A DNA stretch of 64,000 nucleotides from Luteolibacter sp. LG18 (lineage in GTDB: Bacteria > Verrucomicrobiota > Verrucomicrobiia > Verrucomicrobiales > Akkermansiaceae): the NCBI RefSeq assembly GCF_036322585.1, contig NZ_AP024600.1, forward strand, positions 62,001 through 126,000. The letters run 5' to 3'. Below, in pieces: positions 6,973 through 14,083 of this stretch. The notes under the pieces were generated by a model. It ran no database searches and was not told the DNA's origin. It saw nothing but the letters and a program-made list of their open reading frames with translations. How positions within the stretch are numbered: position 1 is the first letter of the stretch; the number at the start of each line of letters is the position of its first letter. The position numbers and the translations under genes were made by a program.

Positions 6973-8316
6973 ATGCCTTCATCCACCCTCTCCAAATTCC
7001 GCGCCCTCACCTTGGCCGCCGGATTCCTGGCGTCAGCCACCGCCGCCCGCGCCACCCTTGTCGATGTCAGCCAAGACGCCTACGCCACCACCGGCACCGG
7101 TGCGAACTCCGGCAAGATCGGCAATGTCGCCGTCTCCAAGAAAGAGACCGGATTCTTTGACTTCGACCTCTCCAGCCTGCCCCCCGGCATCACCGCCGAC
7201 AATATCCAGCAGGCCAATCTCCGACTGTTCTTCCGCACCACCACCGGCACCGGCACCATCGCAGTGGTCCCCGTCACCGGCCAATGGAATGAAGACACCC
7301 TGACCGGCAAGAACGTCCCCGGCACCGGCGCCACGCTCGCCACCATCGATGCCACCGACATGCGCGACTACACCTCGCTCGTCGTCGATGTCACCAGCCT
7401 CGTGAAGGACTGGGTCGCCAATCCCGCCAACAACAACGGCATCGCCCTCAAGACCTCGGACGCCAACCTCCGCACCCTGGTCGACAGCAAGGAAAACGCC
7501 CTGACTGGCAAGGGAGCCTCGCTCGACATCACCATCACCAGCGCGGGCCCCCAAGGCCCCGCCGGTCCGGCTGGCCCGCAAGGTCCTGCCGGTCCGCAAG
7601 GCCCCCAGGGCCAAGTCGGCCCACAGGGACCGCAAGGCGAGACCGGTCCCCAGGGTGCCACCGGTCCCCAGGGAGTGGCCGGCCCGAACGGCCCCCAGGG
7701 TCCGCAAGGTCCTGCCGGCCCACAGGGTCCCCAAGGCCCCGCCGGAGCCGATGCGCCCGAACTGGTCAACTTCCTCGGCGGCTTCAATGGCGCCACCACC
7801 TACGCCAAGAACGACCTGGTAATCTCCGCCACCGCGGACACCTACTTCTACTCGCTCGTGGACGGCAATACCGGCAACACCCCGGAAAGCAGCCCCGCCT
7901 CGTGGACCGGCGTCGGCATTTCCCAGCTCAAGAGCATCCGCAGGCAACTGACCACCAACGCCCCCGGCTTCTGCTCGCTGATCTCCATCAAGCTCACCGG
8001 CACCGAGACCGCCGGCGGCCGGATCTTCTACACCGTCCGCGCCACCGATGGCGGCTCGCAGATCGCCACCGAGCAGGGCGTCATGCAGTACCTCGCCACG
8101 GCGAACTCCGTCACCTGCACCGTCGATACCAGCGACAAGCTCCACCTCGGCACCGTCAACTCCGGCTCCACCCCCGGTTTCTTCAACCCGGGCTCCCAGC
8201 CGGGCGTGAGCATTTTCGACAACGTGTCGTTCTCCAGCCCGGCCCCCATCGTCGTGAATGAGGTCACCTTCCGGATCCTCAATGTCTCCGGCGCGAAACT
8301 CCGCCTGGAACCCTGA
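6973..8316 (+). CDS. secreted DNRLRE-domain protein with collagen-like repeats
   Basis: A 447-residue exported protein. Residues 1-27 form a signal peptide ending in AAR-A. Residues 29-190 match the DNRLRE beta-sandwich family: an early QDAYATTG segment, a [11 protein letters not shown] strand, [10 protein letters not shown] and a [10 protein letters not shown] strand. Residues about 190-258 are a run of Gly-Pro-Gln/Gly-X-Y triplets, a collagen-like triple-helix region. The last 190 residues form a further beta-rich domain without a recognised family. It is preceded by a gene-free 156 bases and followed by a strong terminator, so it is probably a single-gene unit. Likely a fibrous surface or matrix protein. 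Confidence 0.85.
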   Translation: MPSSTLSKFRALTLAAGFLASATAARATLVDVSQDAYATTGTGANSGKIGNVAVSKKETGFFDFDLSSLPPGITADNIQQANLRLFFRTTTGTGTIAVVPVTGQWNEDTLTGKNVPGTGATLATIDATDMRDYTSLVVDVTSLVKDWVANPANNNGIALKTSDANLRTLVDSKENALTGKGASLDITITSAGPQGPAGPAGPQGPAGPQGPQGQVGPQGPQGETGPQGATGPQGVAGPNGPQGPQGPAGPQGPQGPAGADAPELVNFLGGFNGATTYAKNDLVISATADTYFYSLVDGNTGNTPESSPASWTGVGISQLKSIRRQLTTNAPGFCSLISIKLTGTETAGGRIFYTVRATDGGSQIATEQGVMQYLATANSVTCTVDTSDKLHLGTVNSGSTPGFFNPGSQPGVSIFDNVSFSSPAPIVVNEVTFRILNVSGAKLRLEP

Positions 8317-8342
8317 TCCCCGGCTTTCCGCCACGGATCTCC

Positions 8343-8377
8343 AAGGCCGCCCCCTCACCCGAGGGCGCGGCCTTTTT
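8343..8377 (+). terminator. rho-independent terminator
   Basis: GC-rich stem with arms AAGGCCGC and GCGGCCTT followed by a five-base T-run, just after the collagen-repeat gene. Confidence 0.85.
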
Positions 8378-8423
8378 CGCACTCGGGCGTTTACCTCCCG
8401 GAAATCCCGCACCAAAGTCCGGC

Positions 8424-9368
8424 ATGCCCGCCGCCGCCACCGCGCTCGACCTGAAGGAAGAGATCCTCGCCCTGAAAAAGGCCCGCAACGCCGTCATCCT
8501 GGTCCACAACTACCAGAGCGGCGACATCCAGGACCTCGGGGACTACGTCGGCGACTCCCTCGGCCTCGCCTACCACGCGAAATCCACGGACGCGGACGTG
8601 ATCGCCTTCTGCGGCGTCCATTTCATGGCGGAAACGGCCAAGATCGTGAACCCTTCCAAGATCGTCGTCCTCCCGGATGCCGATGCCGGCTGCTCCCTCG
8701 AGCAATCCTGCCCCGCTCCCCAGCTCGAGGCCTACCTCAAGGAGCACGCGGACAAGAACTACTACGTCATCGCCTACATCAACTGCTCCGCCGGGGTAAA
8801 GGCCCTCTGCGACGTGATCTGCACCTCCGGCAACGCTGTGAAGATCGTCAACAAGGCCCCCGCCGACCGCCCCATCCTCTTCGTCCCGGATGCCAACCTC
8901 GGTGCCTGGGTCATGGAACAGACCGGCCGGAAAATGGACCTGTGGCAGGGCTCCTGCTACGTCCACGTCGAGTTCACCCGCGATTCCATCAACCGTATCA
9001 AGGCCGAGTATCCCGAGGCCCTCGTCGTCGCCCACCCGGAATGCACCCAGGCCGTGCGCCTGCTCGCCGACGAGGTGTGCTCCACGGAAAAGATGATCAC
9101 CTTCTGCCAAAACGCCCCGGTGAAAGACATCATCGTCGTCACCGAGAGCGGCATGCTCCACCGCCTGCGCAAGGAGTGCCCGGACAAGAACCTCATCCCC
9201 GGCCCCACCGACCGCTGCGCCTGCGCCGACTGCCGCTACATGAAGATGAACACCCTCCAGAAGCTCCGCGACTGCCTCGCGAACCTGGAGCCCCGCGTCG
9301 AAATGGAGGAATCCATCCGCGCCCGAGCCGAAGCCCCCCTGCTGCGCATGCTCGAGCAGTCGAAGTGA
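8424..9368 (+). CDS. nadA: quinolinate synthase A
   Basis: A 314-residue enzyme that condenses iminoaspartate with dihydroxyacetone phosphate to quinolinate in NAD biosynthesis. It has the family's LVHNYQ opening, GDSLGLA, VHFMAETAKI, LPDADAGCSLEQSCP, YINCSAG, FVPDANLG, HPECTQAV and the final CACADCRYM group. Cys121, Cys207 and a cysteine of the 265-270 cluster are the candidate ligands for the [4Fe-4S] cluster. The start at 8424 gives a normal length. No nadB or nadC is adjacent. Confidence 0.97.
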   Translation: MPAAATALDLKEEILALKKARNAVILVHNYQSGDIQDLGDYVGDSLGLAYHAKSTDADVIAFCGVHFMAETAKIVNPSKIVVLPDADAGCSLEQSCPAPQLEAYLKEHADKNYYVIAYINCSAGVKALCDVICTSGNAVKIVNKAPADRPILFVPDANLGAWVMEQTGRKMDLWQGSCYVHVEFTRDSINRIKAEYPEALVVAHPECTQAVRLLADEVCSTEKMITFCQNAPVKDIIVVTESGMLHRLRKECPDKNLIPGPTDRCACADCRYMKMNTLQKLRDCLANLEPRVEMEESIRARAEAPLLRMLEQSK

Positions 9369-9409
9369 GGTTTCCAATCGGCCTCTCCCTGGAGGCCCGC
9401 CCACTCTCC

Positions 9410-10047
9410 CGTCCCGGAGGGACCCCAGAAATTAGCCGGTGGTGAAACCACCGGACCTGTCAGATCGTGGGTATGCGCCCCGGTTGGGGCGCGAGAGGGT
9501 CACCACAAGTAGCGGGAATCGAATTCAATCTCGGAGCGTTCCAGCATCGCTAGGTATTCTTCTTGGAAGCCTTTCAGCCTGTGATGCTCCCCTTGGTTAC
9601 TCACATAATCACGAACCCGGCTTCGATCCGGGGCGGCAACGGTGAACGCCCCATATCCCTCCTGCCAGGCAAAGCCCGCTAGCCGCATCGTCTGGTGCAT
9701 CCATTTGGAGGATTCGCTTTTGATTTCGCGCATGACGTCCGCCAGGCGGTGGGTGGCGTTCAGTCCCAAGAGGATATGAACATGATCGGCGATTCCGCCC
9801 ACCGCGTCGGGAATACCTCCGAGCCCGCGAACCACGCCGCCGATATATTCGTGCAGCCGGGGTTGGGTGGATGGGCTGATCCACGGCTCCCGGTTTTTGG
9901 TCGAGAACACCACATGGTAGTGGAGCGAAAGGTGGGTCGAGGGCATGGTGGCGAGCCTCTCGCTCCCCTGACCGGGGCGCAAGAATGAGATGGCGCTCTG
10001 GTCCGGTGGTTTCACCACCGGCTAATTTCTGGGGTCCCTCCGGGACG
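9410..10047. mobile_element. RAYT/REP element: Y1 transposase gene in perfect 48-bp inverted arms
   Basis: Arms at 9410-9457 and 10000-10047 are exact reverse complements for 48 bases. Each arm holds a small palindrome, CCGGTGGT-GAA-ACCACCGG, and a GTCCC-GGA-GGGAC hairpin, so the arms are REP sequences facing each other. A further imperfect pair built on GCGCCCC lies just inside. The only ORF between them is the RAYT gene on the minus strand. No target duplication is apparent. Confidence 0.9.
9500..9946 (-). CDS. REP-associated tyrosine transposase (RAYT, IS200-like Y1)
   Basis: A 148-residue HUH single-strand transposase. The metal-binding HUH motif is HVH at residues 55-57 (ADHVHILLGL), and the catalytic tyrosine is Tyr114 in VRDYVSNQGEHH, with Gln118 one turn further. 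The N-terminal strand HLSLHYHVVFSTKNR is typical of RAYTs. The start at 9946 removes residues that are only translation of the REP arm. It is probably the enzyme that mobilised the flanking palindromes and related ones in the genome; it looks intact. Confidence 0.93.
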   Translation of the reverse strand: MPSTHLSLHYHVVFSTKNREPWISPSTQPRLHEYIGGVVRGLGGIPDAVGGIADHVHILLGLNATHRLADVMREIKSESSKWMHQTMRLAGFAWQEGYGAFTVAAPDRSRVRDYVSNQGEHHRLKGFQEEYLAMLERSEIEFDSRYLW

Positions 10048-10167
10048 AAAATCCCCGCAGTTGCGAGCCTGGGAAAACTTTACACAATTTCGGCCGATTC
10101 TTTTGAACGTCTGCCATCACCCCGGGGTCGAATCCCTTGAAAACCGCACGCAAGTCGCAGTTTTCAT

Positions 10168-10270
10168 GTAAGGGTGAACAGCAGTTGTCAGCCCCTGCCA
10201 CCGCTTGCGGTGTGTTGAGGTTGATGAACTTGGCCGTCGGGAGTGGGTGCTCCCGGCGGCTTCATTTTTT
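10168..10270 (+). ncRNA. putative structured small RNA, copy 1, ending in an intrinsic terminator
   Basis: The 16-base block GTAAGGGTGAACAGCA (10168-10183) is identical to 59059-59074. It is followed in both places by GTCAGC and a hairpin closed by its complement, here GTCAGCC (10187-10193) with GGTTGAT (about 10219-10225), and by an intrinsic terminator: arms 10233-10243 and 10250-10260, then six T. The region 10048-10360 has no credible ORF. No known RNA class was recognised. Confidence 0.65.
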
Positions 10271-10360
10271 CGGGGCATCACTTGTTGGAATTGATATTGA
10301 TGCCCGGCGGCCGCCCCCCTTTACTACGCGGGCCCGCGGCAACGGCGGGCGGCTTTCCGC

Positions 10361-11998
10361 ATGATCGAAAACATCCGCAATTATTACGGTCTGATGATGG
10401 TGGTCCTGGTGGCCCTCTTCCTCAGCTTCCTGTTCACCGGTTTCAGCGGTTCCAAGGCCGCCATGGGCGGAGGCCAGGCCTACATCCGGATCGATGGCAC
10501 CACCTATGACACCGGTGCCTACCAGAAGCAGGGCATCGAGGGCCGCAAGCTCGCCATGGGCCTCCAGATGTATGAATTCGTCAGCAACCTCAACGGCTTC
10601 GGCGGCCGTGGCGACGATGACGAAAGCTCCGAGTCCTTCTTCATCAACCGCATGCTCGTCCGCCAGGCCGGTGAGCAGTTCGGCATCCACCCCTCCAAGG
10701 ACGAACTCGCCGCTTACGTAAAGGAGATGTCCGCCTTCGCCGGCAAGGACGGCAAATACGACCCCGTCACCTACAAGAACATCGTCCAGAAGGGCATCGG
10801 CCGCCTCGGCATGGTCGAGCCCGACCTCCTCGAACTGGTCAGCGACGCCGTCATCGCCCGCAAGCTCGGCGAAATCCTCGGCAGCGGCCTCGGCGTGAAC
10901 CGCCAGGTCGTCGCCGACTCATCCGCTCTCAACCGCCAGCTCATCTCCGTCCAGCTCGGCAAGATCGCCCTCGCCCCGTTCAAGGACACCATCAAGCCCA
11001 CCGATGACGAGGTGAAGGCCTACTGGGACACCATCCAGGACTCCTTCAAGACCGAGGAAAAGCGCAAATTCACCTACATTCTCGCCACCCCGCAGCTCCC
11101 GGAAGCCAAGCCGGAGGAACAAAAGCCGGATGCCGAGAAGAAGCCCGAGGACGCCGCCAATCCTGCCAAGCCGGACCCGACCAAGGAAGATCCGAAGCTC
11201 ATCGAGGAACGCCGCAAGAAGGAGAACGAGCTGACCGCCCGTGTCGACGACCTCTTCAACGACATCCAGAACAAGAAGGGCGGCGACTTCGAAGCCCTCG
11301 CCAAGGAGCAGGGTTTTGAAATCAAGACCACCGAGCTCTTCCCGCTCTCCCAGGCCCCGGCCGATCTCTCCGTGACCCTCCGCTCCAGCGGCGGCAGCGG
11401 CCGCGCCGTGGACACCCTGTTCAACATCAAGCAGACCAGCGACCCGATCTCGAAGTTCTCCGACCCGATCGCCGTCGGCACCAACCAGTGGATCGTCGCC
11501 CGCCTCGACACCGTGGAGGAATCCCGCACCAAGACCTTCGAAGAAGCCAAGGAGCAGGCCAAGGCCCAGTACATCGAGGAAAAGGCCCGCGAGGCCATGC
11601 GCAAGGATGCCGACGAGAAGCTCAAGAAGATCCGCGAGGCCATCACCGGCGGCAAGTCCTTCGCCGATGCCGCCAAGGACGCGGGACTGGAAACCAAGCC
11701 CTTCGGCCCGGTCACCATGTCCACCCGCCCGACCGGCGACGACGCCCCGGCGTCCCTGTTCCGTGACGTCAGCACGGTCGATCCCGGCACCGTTGCCGAC
11801 GTGGTCGCCGAGCCGACCCAGGCCTTCATCGTCTTCGTCGAGAAGCGCGAGGTCGAAAAGATCGCGGACTCCGCCAGCCGTCTCGATTCCGAGGTCACCA
11901 ATGCCGCCGGCCAGAACCGCATGCGCGCGTTCATCGCCTGGCTCGCCGACCGCACCGAGGCAGCCAAGGTCGAGCACCTCTACAAGAAGAACAGCTGA
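10361..11998 (+). CDS. membrane-anchored SurA/PpiD-like chaperone
   Basis: A 545-residue protein with a short cytoplasmic start, one transmembrane helix (about residues 10-28) and a large periplasmic part. Residues 35-200 look like the SurA N-terminal chaperone domain (INRMLVRQAGEQFGI, VKEMSAFAGKDGKYD, typical of SurA_N_3/PpiD). Residues 240-275 form a charged Pro/Lys/Glu linker. The C-terminal half has the helix-rich pattern of a degenerate parvulin region. Its role is probably folding of exported proteins. It starts 90 bases after the terminator of the small RNA and is followed 8 bases on by a small TPR gene. Confidence 0.8.
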   Translation: MIENIRNYYGLMMVVLVALFLSFLFTGFSGSKAAMGGGQAYIRIDGTTYDTGAYQKQGIEGRKLAMGLQMYEFVSNLNGFGGRGDDDESSESFFINRMLVRQAGEQFGIHPSKDELAAYVKEMSAFAGKDGKYDPVTYKNIVQKGIGRLGMVEPDLLELVSDAVIARKLGEILGSGLGVNRQVVADSSALNRQLISVQLGKIALAPFKDTIKPTDDEVKAYWDTIQDSFKTEEKRKFTYILATPQLPEAKPEEQKPDAEKKPEDAANPAKPDPTKEDPKLIEERRKKENELTARVDDLFNDIQNKKGGDFEALAKEQGFEIKTTELFPLSQAPADLSVTLRSSGGSGRAVDTLFNIKQTSDPISKFSDPIAVGTNQWIVARLDTVEESRTKTFEEAKEQAKAQYIEEKAREAMRKDADEKLKKIREAITGGKSFADAAKDAGLETKPFGPVTMSTRPTGDDAPASLFRDVSTVDPGTVADVVAEPTQAFIVFVEKREVEKIADSASRLDSEVTNAAGQNRMRAFIAWLADRTEAAKVEHLYKKNS

Positions 11999-12006
11999 TC
12001 TTCGGA

Positions 12007-12339
12007 ATGTCCGAGCGCGATACCCTCTTCGATGACGCCAACGGCCATCTCGCCGTTGGCGAGATGGAGGAAGCGATCGTGCTCTACCGCCGTTGCGTCG
12101 CCCTCGACCCGGCGTTCTTTGATGGCTGGCACGCCCTGGGCATGGCGCTGCTGAAAACCGGAGAGGTGAAGGAGGCCATCGGCTGTGGCCTCCAGGCCGT
12201 CACCCTCCGCCCGAACGATCTTCTCGCCTGGACCGGCCTGTCCCAGATGTATGTCCGGGACGGCAACATCCCCGAGGCCGAAACCGCCAAGGGCAACGCC
12301 CGCATCCTCTCGCTGGGCGGCAAGGTCGTCCGGGAATAG
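12007..12339 (+). CDS. small TPR protein
   Basis: A 110-residue cytoplasmic protein made of about three tetratricopeptide repeats (LFDDANGHLAVGEMEEAIVL, DGWHALGMALLKTGEVKEAI, AWTGLSQMYVRDGNIPEAE). It begins 8 bases after the chaperone gene and is probably co-transcribed with it. It likely serves as a protein-interaction adapter; no enzyme motif. Confidence 0.8.
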   Translation: MSERDTLFDDANGHLAVGEMEEAIVLYRRCVALDPAFFDGWHALGMALLKTGEVKEAIGCGLQAVTLRPNDLLAWTGLSQMYVRDGNIPEAETAKGNARILSLGGKVVRE

Positions 12340-12444
12340 ACGGAAGACTTGAAGACGTAAGACGCAAGACGCAGAGTCCGCGTCGTCCGCACCGGTCCGC
12401 TTCTTCCTCCGGTCTTACTTCTTGCGTCTTCGAGTCTTCCGTCT
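12338..12444. repeat. repeat family C, copy 2 (GAAGAC-type inverted repeat)
   Basis: Arms 12338-12357 and 12425-12444 pair at 19 of 20 positions. The right arm region 12413-12444 is identical to the reverse complement of 1976-2007. It starts inside the stop codon of the TPR gene and ends 7 bases before the metG start, filling the whole spacer. Confidence 0.88.
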
Positions 12445-12451
12445 TTCTCCC

Positions 12452-14044
12452 ATGTTCTTCCTCACCACCGCCATCGATTACACCAACGGCTCGCCCCACA
12501 TCGGCCACGCCTATGAGAAGGTGCTCGCCGACGTGATCGCCCGCTACCGCCGCCTCCGTGGCGACGAGGTGTTCTTCCTCACCGGTGTCGACCAGCACGG
12601 CCAGAAGGTCCAGCAGACCGCGGAGAAGGAAGGCGTCCACCCCGCCACCTACGTCAAGCGCACCACCAAGAAGTTCCTCAATCTCTGGGACAAGCTCGAC
12701 GTCCGCTATGATGGCTGGGCCGAGACCGTGGACGAGCGTCACAAGGCCTGCGTCCGCAAGATCCTCTCCACCCTCAAGGACCAGGGCCAGCTCTACCAGA
12801 AGACCCACAAGGGCTTCTACTCCGTCCGCCAGGAACAGTATCTCACCGACCGCGACCGCAACGAACAGGGCGAGTTCGGACCGGAATGGGGCGAGGTCAC
12901 CGAGATCGAGGAGGAAAACTGGTACTTCAAGCTCAGCGACCACATTGGCTGGCTGAAGGATTACCTCGAAAAGACGGACAACTTCGTCCTCCCCGCCTTC
13001 CGCAAGGCCGAGCTGCTCAACGCCCTCGAACGCTCCGGCGAGACCGACCTCTGCATCTCCCGCCCGAAGGAGCGCCTGCGCTGGGGCATCGAGTTCCCCT
13101 TCGATCCCGGCTACGTCACCTACGTCTGGTTCGATGCCCTGATCAACTACGTCTCCTTCGTCGGCTACGAGGCCGCGCCGGACGCCGGGCTCCCCGATTT
13201 CGCGAAGATCTGGACCGGCAATCCGCCCGCCACCCACATCATCGGCAAGGACATCCTCATCCCCGCCCACGGCATCTACTGGCCCTGCATGCTCCACGCC
13301 ATGGGCTTCCGCGACGACCAGATGCCGCAGCTCCTGGTCCACGGCTGGTGGAACCGAAAGAGCAAGTCCGGCCAGAGCGAGAAGATGTCGAAGTCCCTCG
13401 GCAACGTCGTCGACCCCGATGAACTCGCCGACAAGTTCGGCGTGGACGCGCTGCGCTACTACCTCGTCCGCGACATCATCACCGGCCGTGATTCCGACTT
13501 CGATCTCGAGCGTCTCGTCATGCTCTTCAACGACGAGCTCGCCGACAAGCTGGGCAACCTCTGCAACCGCGCGCTCAACATGAGCCAGCGGTTCACGGAC
13601 GGCATCCTCAGCCCCGGCGGCCCGCTCACGGAAGACGATCTCGCCCTCCAGAAGTCCCTCGCCGAAACCACCGCCGCCTACCGCGAGGCGATGGACGAAT
13701 ACGAGGTCGCCAAGGCCCTGGAGGCCCTTACCCGCCACGTGGTGCTGTGCAACCAGTACGCCGACCGCATGAAGCCTTGGGAACTGAAGAAGGACCCGGA
13801 GCAGGCCGCCCGCGTGCAGACGATCCTCTATCACTTCGCCGAGAACGTCGCCCATTGCGCCGTGCTGCTCTCGCCGGTGCTGCCACAGGCCGCCGCCAAG
13901 ATCGCCTCCCAGCTCGCCCGTGAGGATCTGCTCACGCTCAAGCTCGATGACCTGAAGTGGGGCCTCCTCGCCGACGGCCACGCCATCGGCAAGCCGAAGC
14001 CCGTGTTCCCAAAGATCATCCTTGAGGAACCCGCCGCCGAGTGA
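12452..14044 (+). CDS. metG: methionyl-tRNA synthetase
   Basis: A 530-residue class I aminoacyl-tRNA synthetase. The HIGH motif is at residues 16-19 (SPHIGHAYEK), KMSKS at 311-315. The anticodon-binding helical domain follows. It lacks the zinc-knuckle Cys pairs seen in E. coli-type MetRS and has no C-terminal tRNA-binding (EMAP/Trbp111) domain, so it is a short zinc-less form. The start was placed at 12452 because the frame upstream only translates the repeat. Confidence 0.97.
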   Translation: MFFLTTAIDYTNGSPHIGHAYEKVLADVIARYRRLRGDEVFFLTGVDQHGQKVQQTAEKEGVHPATYVKRTTKKFLNLWDKLDVRYDGWAETVDERHKACVRKILSTLKDQGQLYQKTHKGFYSVRQEQYLTDRDRNEQGEFGPEWGEVTEIEEENWYFKLSDHIGWLKDYLEKTDNFVLPAFRKAELLNALERSGETDLCISRPKERLRWGIEFPFDPGYVTYVWFDALINYVSFVGYEAAPDAGLPDFAKIWTGNPPATHIIGKDILIPAHGIYWPCMLHAMGFRDDQMPQLLVHGWWNRKSKSGQSEKMSKSLGNVVDPDELADKFGVDALRYYLVRDIITGRDSDFDLERLVMLFNDELADKLGNLCNRALNMSQRFTDGILSPGGPLTEDDLALQKSLAETTAAYREAMDEYEVAKALEALTRHVVLCNQYADRMKPWELKKDPEQAARVQTILYHFAENVAHCAVLLSPVLPQAAAKIASQLAREDLLTLKLDDLKWGLLADGHAIGKPKPVFPKIILEEPAAE

Positions 14045-14083
14045 CGAGCGGGTTCCAGGTCTCCCCGTAGCCCCGGGGAGTCA

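Noticed and set aside
7543..7750. Tandem DNA repeat
   Set aside because: It encodes the collagen-like Gly-X-Y region of a real gene, so it is coding and not a separate repeat element.
5479..8415. Long Asp/Ala/Gly-rich open frames on the minus strand opposite the bactofilins and collagen-repeat gene
   Set aside because: They mirror the codon bias of the real genes and show no motif; treated as shadows.
10168..10361. First structured RNA as a riboswitch for the SurA/PpiD-like gene
   Set aside because: A complete terminator separates it from the gene, and the second copy precedes an unrelated gene, so an independent small RNA is simpler. Not fully excluded.
10137..10364. Small ORF across the first structured RNA
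   Set aside because: TTG start, no ribosome binding site, and the frame crosses an intrinsic terminator; the RNA reading explains the conservation with the second copy.
1618..13981. The peptide KTEDSKTQEVR appearing in two unrelated frames (near 2000 and near 12400)
   Set aside because: It is the translation of repeat family C in spacers, not a protein motif.
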